Shown one piece after another: positions 1-10,347 of a stretch of 64,000 nucleotides of DNA. The position numbers and the translations under genes are program-made. The notes under the pieces were generated by a model. That model made no database searches and had not been told where the DNA came from. It was given only the letters and a program-made list of their open reading frames with translations. Within the stretch, counting starts at the first letter, position 1, and the number at the start of each line of letters is the position of its first letter. The DNA lies in NCBI RefSeq assembly GCF_020520425.1, contig NC_079492.1:143933861-143997860 (forward strand), in the 5' to 3' direction. The stretch is from Spinacia oleracea (taxonomy: Eukaryota > Streptophyta > Magnoliopsida > Caryophyllales > Amaranthaceae).

Positions 1-732
1 GCCAGCAATCTCAGTTGGGATTTCGTCCGGCATGGCTTGCCGGACCCGTTCATCTTGTGTTACCAACTGATAAGCCCGATCCAGGGAAGGAAGTGGATCT
101 TGAGATAAAATATTAGTACGTTGTTGAGCATAATACGGGGTATAAAGACCCATCAAAAATTCATGAAGTTTAGCCGTTTCACGTCTTTGAACATGTTTTT
201 CTGCAGCAGAACAATTAGAACAACAAGTACAGGAAATAATAGGTTCGAGATTACTTAAGTCTTCCCATAATGCATTAAGTTTTCCATAATATTGAGAGAC
301 CGACATAGACTTTGTTTGTTCGCAACGACCAATAGATGATTTAAGTTGTTGAATTCTAGGACCATTAACAACAGAAAAACGATGTTTAAGATGATCCCAC
401 AAGCGTTTGGGCTCTCTATATTTTGTTAATTGAGATTTTACCTCAGGATCAATAGTGTTGGTAATCCAAGAAAGAAGCATGGCATTGATCGTAGTCCAAT
501 CTGATTGTGTGCATGGTGGAATAGGAGATGTGATAGTGCCATCCAAGAATTGAAATTTACGCCGTGCTTCCAATGCTAGTTGAACATCACTAGCCCATTC
601 ATCATAATTATTATTACGCAAGCGAGTAGGGGTGATAAAATCACCTGGACGATCTTGACTACCTAAATAAAAAGGAGAATCGGGTTCGATCCTCTTAGGG
701 GGAGGAGGTGGTGTTGCCTCGTCGTTAGTCAT
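1..732 (-). CDS. Ty1/copia-type Gag (N-terminal part, runs off the window)
   Basis: The minus strand is open without a stop from an ATG at 732 to the window edge (244 codons). After a Pro-rich start (EATPPPPPKRIEPDSPFYLG) it reads like the N-terminal Gag of plant copia elements (Retrotran_gag_3/UBN2 type). It has the NNNYDEWASDVQLAL block, the FLDGTI strand, RLWDHLKHRFSVVNGPRIQQLKS (here given as key stretch RLWDHLKHRFS), the YYGKLNALWEDL helix, a Cys cluster CTCCSNC, and QRTNILSQDPLPSLDRAYQL. The copia Gag at 33891 in this window has the same order of blocks but is clearly divergent. An A-run follows directly upstream of the ATG. Zinc knuckle and pol would lie outside the window, so I cannot say whether the element is intact. 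Confidence 0.8.
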   Translation of the reverse strand, partial: MTNDEATPPPPPKRIEPDSPFYLGSQDRPGDFITPTRLRNNNYDEWASDVQLALEARRKFQFLDGTITSPIPPCTQSDWTTINAMLLSWITNTIDPEVKSQLTKYREPKRLWDHLKHRFSVVNGPRIQQLKSSIGRCEQTKSMSVSQYYGKLNALWEDLSNLEPIISCTCCSNCSAAEKHVQRRETAKLHEFLMGLYTPYYAQQRTNILSQDPLPSLDRAYQLVTQDERVRQAMPDEIPTEIAG

Positions 733-851
733 AAAAAAAAAAAAAAAAAGAAACAGGTTATGTTATGTAATTAGAATGATATTCTAATTCTAATTCCCTT
801 AACATATAACTTACAGTTGCGTTTGTTATGTAGGGGATAAAAACGAATCAA

Positions 852-1199
852 GGCTCCGTTTGGTAGGGCGTAAAACGTTTTCATTGAAAACGATTTTTCC
901 ATTTTCAATCATTTTACGTTGTTTGGTTGGGTAAGGGATGAAAACCAATTTTCCATGACTCCCTCAAAGGTGGAAAACCCTTTTCCATTTTAAAGGAAGG
1001 GAAACCACTTTTCCTTCTTTCATCCTTACCTCTCTCTCCTTTCTCCTTTCTTCCCCTCAATCTTCACCATCTTTTTCTATTTTCCTTTAAGTTACCAAAC
1101 AAAGGAAAACTAGTTTGAAATTGTGTTTTCCCTTGAAAAATGTTTTTCATGGAAAATCATTGTACAATTAAAACGTTTTACGCCATACTAAACGAAGCC
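852..1199. repeat. Tourist-like (PIF/Harbinger) MITE, copy 1
   Basis: The ends are inverted repeats: GGCTCCGTTTGGTAGGGCG on the left and an imperfect complement ending ACTAAACGAAGCC on the right. Flanks are CAA (849-851) and TAA (1200-1202), which fits the 3-bp TAA/TTA target duplication of Tourist elements. There is no coding capacity. The same family occurs at 6205-6514 and 45083-45725. Inner repeats of AAAACGTTTTC, TTTTCC and GGAAAA type make it strongly foldable. Confidence 0.75.
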
Positions 1200-1804
1200 T
1201 AAGTGCATTCTAAACAAATTTAGCGCATTTATTATCTTAAGAGCTGATTGATCACATATCTATTTTTGCCAAGTTGGGGGAGAATTGATCACATATAATC
1301 AAATATTATCTTAAGAGCTGAGTTCTAAAGCCCAATTGACAAGCACGTAATGATAGATTGTTCATTTTGCCAACCAAACCCATTTTACATTTTGCTAACT
1401 AAGCCCATTTTATTATTTCAATTTCTACTAATATGGTTCATCATCCGTTATTTTTTATTCTTTACGTATTTCGTTTTAGGTGTCCCGTTTTAACTTTTGT
1501 ATTTGTAATAGTTCACACTTCAACCAAACAAGTAAGGAAAGATGGAAAAATTATTTTCCGAGAAATTATTATCCTTCTAATATAGCCTAAGTTATACTCT
1601 GTAGGAAGTCTTCGCCTTGGTGTCCCAATACTATGCATTCCTTGGTCTCCCTCAAAATATGGTTTATGCACCCGCGTGCACAATTCTCACTGTGCACCCT
1701 ATTTTTAAATTAACATTTAGTTTAAATTTAAAGAATATAATATTTATACCCAAAAAACATTTAGTAATGAACATATAGTTCAAATCCAAAGAACTTATAT
1801 ATTA

Positions 1805-2087
1805 CTCCCTCTGTATTTATTTAAGAGATACACTTGCCTTTTCCGGCCGTATTTATTTAAGAGATACACTTGACATTTTTAGTAACTTATCAACCCCACC
1901 ATTTAATTAAATAATCTATCTACACCCCACCTCCACCCCCAACTCCCTAAAATGACATGGTCACCACTTGTTTTACTTATTAAAATATCTACTCAACCCC
2001 ACTTGTTTTATTACTTTCTTTCAACCAATTATTCTTCTTAATACCCGTGTCCGGCCAAGTGTATCTCTTAAATAAATACGGAGGGAG
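1805..2087. repeat. Stowaway-type MITE, copy A
   Basis: It is bounded by TA on both sides (1803-1804, 2088-2089), with ends CTCCCTCTGTATTTATTTAA and the complement of CTCCCTCCGTATTTATTTAA, the classic Stowaway (Tc1/mariner) terminal motif. The left end is internally duplicated: the stretch CCGTATTTATTTAAGAGATA recurs about 40 bp inward. Another copy with the same internal duplication is at 17639-17921. Confidence 0.8.
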
Positions 2088-2661
2088 TAAAATATTTCAC
2101 TTATACGCGTAAATTGAAATTGCTTTCCATGTTCATTAGGTGCTCAACGAATGTATTGAATGTTCATTAGGGGCTTATTAAATACGAAGTACTACATATT
2201 CATTAGGGCGCACAATAAACGAGTGTGTAATTCAAATTGCGGGTCTCCATGCCCTTCCAAATATTTTCTCTTGGCCCAGACTAAAACTTCCTCATTACAA
2301 TCAGGCCCGTTGGACAATTTTGTTTGAAGCCTGCAACTCGCAAAAATTATTTAAGAAAAAAAAAAGAAAAGTAAAAAACCGAGTAAAAAAATATCAAGAT
2401 CAACCTTGGTAGTTTGATTTTGACTTCCTCTAAAATTTCAGAGAATACTCCCCACACACACTCTCTGTCGCTCTCACTGAAACTTTCTCAATACGAACTT
2501 TTTGATTGATGGATTCATTCATGAGACCTGAGATTAGCTGCTGAACTCCCCTGAAGAGGGAAGCCTAGGATTTTCAGGGTTACCTTCAATTTTTCCTGAA
2601 ATAAACTGGGTTTGATTGAATGTTACGCAGTCATTCAGGAATCTTCATGTAATTTAAGAAA

Positions 2662-5600
2662 ATGGGCAATTCTCAATTTTTGAAAAGATTATATCTTTTT
2701 GGCAATCTTTTGCTGCTGCTACTTGTTGTGGATTCTTCTGATGTCAATTTCAAGGTAAAATTCTCCATTTTCCTTAATGATTTGATGTATGGTGTATGAT
2801 TATTGATACATACTTTTTAGATTTTACAGTAATTTTATTATGTATATTTTTGCAATTTAGGTAAATGGTGGTTTGAAGGGCAATAATCCTTCAATTGCTA
2901 ACAATAATGGTACTAAGAATTCAAATGAGCAAGTTACCCTAGTAGTGAAGAAGGAAGAACAATTAGAAATTTCAAATGGGGTTGTACATAAAGATCTTGG
3001 TAGTAGCAATTTTAATGAGTCATTACAGTCTAAAGAAGGTCAGAATCAGAAAATTGATGATGATAGTACAAATGAATCAAATGATGAGTTGAAAAATAAG
3101 GTTGATGAGAGTGGCAACAACAACATAGTAGGGTTAGGAGAAGTGATTGATTCTAAAAATGAGGCTAAAAAGGATGGAACTGGCGAATCGAGTAGCTCCT
3201 TGATTGGCATTGAGAAGGAGAAGTTGCAAGACGATGAATGTGATCCATCTAATATGTGTGTTGATCCAAAGAAGAATTTAACTGCCTGTTTAAGAGTTCC
3301 AGGCAATGGTATGTTCTTTTTTGATTAAATGTTTGCATTTGAAATTCAATTGATCTGCAACATAGCTGTTATTTAATCGCATGATCGAGCATTGTTTCAT
3401 AAGCAGCAATATTGTTTTCCATTGCTCTAACTTGTTTTGGTTATTGTCTCATAAGGCCTAATTGGGCCTGTATCTAAGTAGAGTTTGAGAATTTGTTCCT
3501 GATGTTTTTGACATGTAGCCAATCATATTTGTTGAGATGATTCGATGACCATTGAAGTCACTTATGTTTGATGAATTACTGCGAAGAAAATCTAGTGCTA
3601 AAGAGAATGATTTTGCCTTTGGGGTAATAATACAAGAGTAGAAAAATAAATCACTATTTTTTGGGTATTTTCAGCTATCAGAATGAGGAGTATTTTCGAA
3701 GCGTTATGAGATATTTTTAGTGTGGACTAAAATTACCTTAATGATAGATATTTTTAGTGTGGGTTAAAATTATCTTAATGGTAGCAAGCAGCAGCTAAAT
3801 TGATACTTTATCACATTCCCTGTGGTAACTGGAAGCTGCACCTTTCTTAGAAGTAGGGGGCGAAGGGGAACAAGGGTAATAAGAAAGAAATCTTATTGCT
3901 GAAGTTATGGGATTCTTCCCTCAAAAAAAGAAAAGAAAAAAGAGGTAATTGGATTCTTGACTTCTCTGAGGGTTAAACTTGTCACTAGGGAACACACATT
4001 CTTTTCTTTCAAACAAAATTTAAGGGAAAGAGAACTAATACAAAGAATATTATGTAATGGTTCTACTTGTGATGTTGGTTTAGTCTCATAAAGAATTAAA
4101 TTGTAAAGTTGTCTAATCATAGCTACTTGATGTATCCAATAAGTAAGTATATGAATAACCATCGTTAAAGGAATCGGTTACTTTGTTGAGGACCATATTG
4201 TATATTTGTACTTCCAACATCAATATCAAAATTGGCATTAATGTCTCTAATGAGGCTTTTGGCAAAGGCTGGGGATGAGATGCAGACATTTTTATGTCCG
4301 GTAAACGTGAATGGAAAGTAGGGGGAGCAATGAAGTTTAGTGGGGAAATTTATGTAGGTTCGTACTTTCGCTTGAAAACTCCTGATAAGGACTTATCTGA
4401 ATATATTTATGCAAATTTGAACGTGTTAACCCTCATCTTCTTGAAACTTTTCTTTTTGTCTGTCTTTATGCTGGAAAGATAAAGGCCTTACTCCATTATA
4501 GTCCAAAGCCAAATAACAACTCTTTCACTTACATTAATTCAAAGCTCATTGGTGTTCTTGGAAGCATAGAAATCTAGTGTGTTGCACCAATATTCGACAA
4601 TAAGTGCCAGGCCAGAGATGGTGCCCATAGTATTGGATTCTCTTTCAGGCTACAAGTCATTCCTCCAAGACTTTTTCAGCCCTTTGGATATGGGACATCA
4701 GATTATTAGACCTAGGATTGTCCCTAATAAAATCCATAACTCATGTTTGTGAATCATTGACGTGGTCTCTCAACAGTTGACAAACATTGGGTGGAAGTCT
4801 CTTTGGGGCTGAGCATCCTACCATGTTTTCAAGTGCTGTAATTGGAACCAAGAATGGATTGACAACCTAAAAACATATATGCGAATACTATCCAACCAAT
4901 AGGTTCTGGTTACAAGACGCTTTTAAGTTTTAGTGTAGTTTCCGCACAAAAATCCTTCTTATTGAAACATAATAGAATCTCATTGAGTTGCCTAGTAGCC
5001 AACAACACCATATGTGACAATGCACCAAGATTAATTTTACTCGATGCCATAAGCCATGTAACATGTTCATCCAACTTTTTTCAGAAGCTCATGAGAAATC
5101 TCATGCAATATTGAATGAAAGCTCCTGATTTCCCAAACTCCCTCCTAAGATTAGCTAAGCTGCACATTGTTTATCACGAGTAGACAGCCTTATACCCGCA
5201 ATGGTGTAAGTTATTTTTTTAAGATCCTTTCTAGTGCCAACAAACTTAAAATAGAGGATATATCTTAGGTCGAACATTTGGCAAATATAATTAGTCATGC
5301 ACATAAGGGTGTAAGGCCTTTTTCAGAGAGTGTGGTGGGAAAGGTATTGGAAATTAGAGGGAAGTCTCCATGGATCCCATAGAGCTGTATGTAATGCTTA
5401 GGGTCTATATTTTGCAGAGTAAATAACCAAGATATAATATTATGTGGAATTAACCTAAAATATCCCATTTTTAACTATTAATCACACCTTTGGGTCTTCT
5501 TAGCATCAGGTGAAAGTCTTTCGTTCTAATGTTTTCTTGGGTTATCTAGTAAACAACACAGTAAAACGTGAATCTAGAACCAAGGTGCACTGTGGAAATT

Positions 5601-7724
5601 ATGTTTGTCATACGAGTGCTCGATCATTTTTGTAGATAGCACTTAGACACTCGGAGCTGGTTGGCTGCCTTTTCCTCTTTCACTTCCTCTGCATATTTGT
5701 TGAATCGTTGCACACAGAATGGATTATCAAGCTTTTATTTCCCTTGGGGTCTATGTTTCATCATGTTGTAGTCTCTGTTGTGATTATTGTTTCTTTAACT
5801 TACATGTGATTCCTTGTAATTCTCCAGATTCTCCAGATCTTTCACTTCTGATCCGGAATAAAGGATCAGAGCCTGTAACTGTCACCATTATAGCTCCTGA
5901 ATATGTTCAATTGGAGGAAACAAAAGTTCTACTTCAACAAAAAGAAGACAAAAAGGTAAATTTACATATGAAAATCGCTTTTGGTAGTTGGTCAAAAGAA
6001 CTAGTAATGATGTAATCCTACCTAATTAAAATGTCCAGGTCAGCAGATGAACTTTGTGTATCATGTTGATGCCTCATATTGTTGGTACTCCGTATAACGG
6101 TTATTGTAGGTTACCAAAGTGCTGGATTTTGTGTCTTTGGCCCACTAAGCTATAATGAGTAATGACAGCAGTTCTTCAGTCCATCTAGGCGACTTATTCA
6201 CTTAGGCTCCGTTTGGTAGGGCGTAAAACATTTTCCGAAAAAACAGTTTTCCTCTATTTTCTATTTTACATTGTTTGGTTGCTAAGGAGTGTAAAACCAT
6301 TTTCCCTTCAAAATGAAGGGAAAACTGTTTTCCTTGGTTTTCCTTATCTCTCTTGTACACTCCTCTCACTACTTGCTTACTTTCCCTTTCATTTTCCTTT
6401 TGTTTCTTCATTTTTCTTACATGGAACCAAACAATGGAAAACTAATTTTCGAATTGTGTTTTCCATGAAAATTGTTTTACACTGAAAATGTTTTACACCC
6501 AACCAAACGTAGCCTTAGAGCGAATTGAACCTGCTTCAGTACTTTCTTTGTAATTAAAACAAAACCCTTGACAATTATGAGCCCTAAATATCGATTAGAA
6601 GCTGTTCATGAAATTTGTGAATTTGTGCTGAACTGCTGGTCTGAGCTATTTGAATCCGATAAAGTTATTTGATGCCATGGTTGACATGTTTGCTGTTTCT
6701 CAAGTGCTATTCAATCAAATTCCAAGCTTTGTTGTGCTACAAGTTTGTGCTGTTTACATTTTTACACGACAGTGATTTCATGTTGCTGTTTTCTGAAGAG
6801 ATTCCTGTAGCCCTTTCAGTCTATTAAGCGTGTTGTCTAGATATTATATCCGCTTTCATTTCTCGAAATTTCTTACTATAGCTATAATCTGATTGTAACA
6901 GATACTCGAGTTTCTTACAATGCATGTATGAATTTGATTTATTATCATTAGAAGTTTTACTCGTCAAGCCCACAATGACCAATTTCGTTCTTTTTCTGTC
7001 ATTATTCCTTTTTTTCAAATGATCCATGAACATGTATTGAATACCTGCATTTGTACAAACATATATCCATAATTTTCGGCTGACTTGTAACTTTGATCTT
7101 GGTTCTGAACATATTGAAGTGATCAATTTGACAGAAAACAATTCATTATAGATACCTTGTGGCTTTCACGTACAGAATATTACCTCCTCTTTTTTTTTTC
7201 ATCTCTGAAATAAAATTAAAGGCAATATTCAACTGATAATGAACTAATGGTAACTTTTATTGCAGGTTAAGGTAACGGTGGCATATGAGGCACAAGATAG
7301 CTTAATTTTATTAACAACAGAAAATAGCCGTTGCACTCTCGACTTCAAAGAGTTGATTCCACGTGATTCGAGAGTAGAGGCCCGTTATGTTTTCAAGTTC
7401 AGATATTTCAGCAACTTAACCAGAATTCAGTGTATGATACTCTTAACCCTATCTGCATTTCTGGTGTTTGGAACTGCTTGGATGTGTTCTGGTATGTGTA
7501 AGAAGCTATATCAAGGGAACCGGTATCAACCCATCGACACAGAGCTACCACTTTCAGTAGTGTCTAAAGTGGGTCCCGAATCAGGTGATGGCTGGGACGA
7601 CAGTTGGGACGACCACTGGGATGATGAGGAAGCGCCCAAGACTCCATCGTTGCCTCTTACACCGAGTCTTTCATCTAGAGGCCTTGCCTCTCGGCGTCTT
7701 ATCAAGGATGGGTGGAAAGATTAA
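2662..7724 (+). CDS. Plant type I membrane protein of unknown function (four exons)
   Basis: Model: 2662-2754, 2861-3308, 5828-5955, 7266-7724, all GT-AG with consistent phase, giving 375 aa. Exon 1 encodes a signal peptide (MGNSQFLKRLYLFG then a run of Leu). Exon 2 encodes a long acidic Asn/Ser/Glu-rich low-complexity stretch, then a Cys-containing segment CDPSNMCVDPKKNLTACLRV. Exons 3-4 look like a beta-rich luminal domain (DLSLLIRNKGSEPVTVTIIA). One membrane span lies at about residues 278-299 (CMILLTLSAFLVFGTAW), followed by a cytosolic tail with a WDD-type acidic repeat (GWDDSWDDHWDDEE) and a C-terminal GWKD. It resembles an uncharacterised plant transmembrane family (possibly DUF7356), but I do not recognise a function. 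The ATG was chosen because it gives a clean signal peptide in frame with exon 2. Intron 2 (2.5 kb) and intron 3 (1.3 kb, with a MITE) are large. Confidence 0.8.
4560..5160 (-). pseudogene. Degraded coding-like remnant, antisense in intron 2 of the membrane-protein gene
   Basis: Read on the minus strand, this intronic stretch gives protein-like blocks interrupted by stops and frame changes: CSLANLRREFGKSGAFIQYC, then DEHVTWLMASSKINLGALSH, then LATRQLNEILLCFNKKDFCA, then EPIGWIVFAYMFLGC. Composition and Leu/Ala helix spacing look like a helical host protein rather than retroelement pol, but I cannot name the family. It may be a decayed gene fragment carried in by a transposon. Confidence 0.3.
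6205..6514. repeat. Tourist-like MITE, copy 2 (in intron 3)
   Basis: Ends are GGCTCCGTTTGGTAGGGCG and the near-complement ending CCAAACGTAGCC. The flanks are a perfect TTA duplication (6202-6204 and 6515-6517). It belongs to the same family as 852-1199. It sits wholly in intron 3 of the membrane-protein gene, away from both splice sites. Confidence 0.85.
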
Positions 7725-8040
7725 CTTATATCATTGAAAACAAGATCAAACACACAATCGAAAACAAGATCTAGATTGGGTCTTATATAGGAATTTAGGA
7801 CTCATATAGGAAGAAAGTTTTGTACTTCTATTGTGCGACATTGTAACTATTCTTTGGCCCTGTTCTTTTTGGCTTAATTTCACTTTCAAAGTCTATTTTT
7901 CAGTTTAGAAGCATTCAATTCAGTTCAATTCAGTTCAACACAAATAAACAGGATTTTTCTCATAAATATAAAAAGAAAGAAATTTCTTTTTTTGCTAATG
8001 TTAATGGAAATGGTAAAAATTGAAACAAAAAAGTATTGGA

Positions 8041-8232
8041 CCCTTGTACTTTGTTAGCCTTTAGATGAGGTGATTTGTGATGGATTCAAATCCATGCAAT
8101 GGCCTTTGTTGTGGACCTAAGTGGGCTTTGGATGGGCCCTTGTACTTTGTTAGCCTTTAGATGAGGTGATTTGTGATGGATTCAAATCCATGCAATGGAC
8201 TTTGTTGTGGACCTAAGTGGGCTTTGGATGGC
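8041..8232. repeat. Two-copy tandem repeat, 96-bp unit
   Basis: Units 8041-8136 and 8137-8232 are almost identical (about one or two mismatches by eye), each starting CCCTTGTACTTTGTTAGCC. No ORF runs through the array. It lies about 320 bp downstream of the membrane-protein stop codon. Confidence 0.85.
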
Positions 8233-10342
8233 CTACCCAAACTTAACATAATGGGGTGGGCCTAGACCCAAATAATATTGATCTTAACAACTGCTATGAT
8301 TGTAGTGGGTCAATATTGAATACTGATCGTCGGTTTGGGCCTCTTCTCACGTGCACATTTAGTGGACCTAAAGGCTTTAAATCTTAAAATCAAAACACTT
8401 GACCTCTTGTGGTGGCAGTCATGAGGTCTGTTATGACTGATTGATTTGTTTTCAAATTCATGTATTAATTGAGTAATGACCAATGCTGTCAAGATCGGAG
8501 TCCTACATTGATTCGATGAGTAAATGCAAGCATAAAATAACGCGTTTTAAGTAATTTAAAAAAATACTTCGTATTATCCCTTAAAAAAAAAACTACTTCG
8601 ACTTAAAGTTGATACTTAAATATTTTAAAGTGCACAAGTTATCCAAAGCCAAAACAGAATTTACATCTGATAAGATGTGTGCAAGCTTGGTGGGCTACGG
8701 TATGGATCATTTTCAAGTCTTAAAGAGTAATTAATAAAATTATAAAACTTCTTTTATTTTGTACAATTGTTAAATGAAAAATGAGTTAACAAAATATACT
8801 TCAGTATAATTTACCATTGTAATCATTTTATTCTGATTAACTATTTAGAACGATAACATTTTTTAAAATCGGAGTTGAAATTTTAACACAATGATCTAAC
8901 ATTGACTGATAAAAATCTTGTTTACATCTTCAATCCAATAAATTAATATGAAATGGTATAATTAAAATACAACTTTCATTAAAAATATGCAACCATAAAA
9001 AATTATTTTTTAAAAAAAACAGAAGAAGTAAAGTTTTAACATTTTTTTTTGACATAGGAGCTTTAATACTGTTTGTGAACTGTGAGGCACATAAGGTTAT
9101 ACTAGTAGATTACTAGATTACTAGATTATAATCAACATTAAAAAAAAACAAATCAGAAAAAAAAAATATAGCTTCAACCCAAACTCAGATATTTTTATTT
9201 TGTATTTGTGGCGTTTCTATTTTTATTTTAATCTCATATGCCTAACCTACACGAACTGCACAGGAAATACGCACGAACATATGGCACATGCACAATAAAT
9301 GAAGTATGGTATGGACTATGGAGTATGATATGCTATCAGTTGGACAGTTGGACAATTAGAGCCCTTAATTGTTTTTGCTCTTTCGAATTTAAGTACGTTT
9401 ATAGTCCGTGTGATGTACTGGTTAAATATATCAATCAAATTAATTTAGTGAGACAATGAGAAACGTTGAGTAGGAATTATGAGGTGGCAATAGGTTTATA
9501 AATTTTCCAGTTTTAAATTCTTACTTATATTAAAAAGCCCCAACGCCACCATCTTCTTTGCGTAATTTTCCATCCCAAATTTACCCCTTCTTTTTCTTAA
9601 TTATTACAATTCAATTAAATTTGATTTTTGCTATGATTTTCAGATTTTGTTGGCAAGACACTTATTAACATGTTAGACACGTGGCTAGAGATTGAAGATT
9701 GATTCTTATTTTCAATATCAGAGAAGGGACTTCCTTTATCCTTCTTCTAAAGATAAGATAATGTGTCATGAATTTTCTATGTTAATTTGTTCTTGATATG
9801 TAAATCAAATTATTATATTTAATTTAGTGTCTTTATTTTTTCCTTTCATTTGCATGCAACGAAATATATTATCTCTGTTTTGACTATATTTCTTTATCTT
9901 TATATAAAAGCCCTAACATCTTTTCATTTTTGCATAACTTTGTTTGGCCCATTCTACCCCTCCTCCTGCCTATATATTATTCTTTCTTTATTTATAATTG
10001 TGAAGTATTCGATTTATACTTGTATTAAACATGTCAATTTTATTTATTGGCCAACTATCTAACATACATCATCATTTGGAATGAAGTGTACGTAGTACGG
10101 AGTACGGAGTATATATATACTTCGTACAAATTAACATCAGTTATGTGAGAAAAAAAGGCATTGTACCTTTTGTGATCGTATTTTAAGTGAGTACGTATAT
10201 AATCATAAAGATTTCACATTCGATCTCATTTGGCCTGGAAAAGGTATAGTTTTTTTTTTCTTTTGATTTTTTGTTTAAGCACAATGCTTGGAAGCTAGAG
10301 AAAGTGCAGTAATAATTACAAAGTTGTTTCAAGATATAAGAT
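8233..10342. other. AT-rich intergenic DNA with possible Helitron-like 5' segments
   Basis: No gene is supported. Two related stretches, about 9510-9600 and 9895-9990, share the pattern TATTAAAAAGCCC or TATATAAAAGCCC followed by a TTTTGCGTAA-like block and an ACCCCTTC-like block, which resembles 5' regions of plant non-autonomous Helitrons. I could not find matching 3' ends, so the assignment is weak. Confidence 0.3.
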
Positions 10343-10347
10343 ATATA

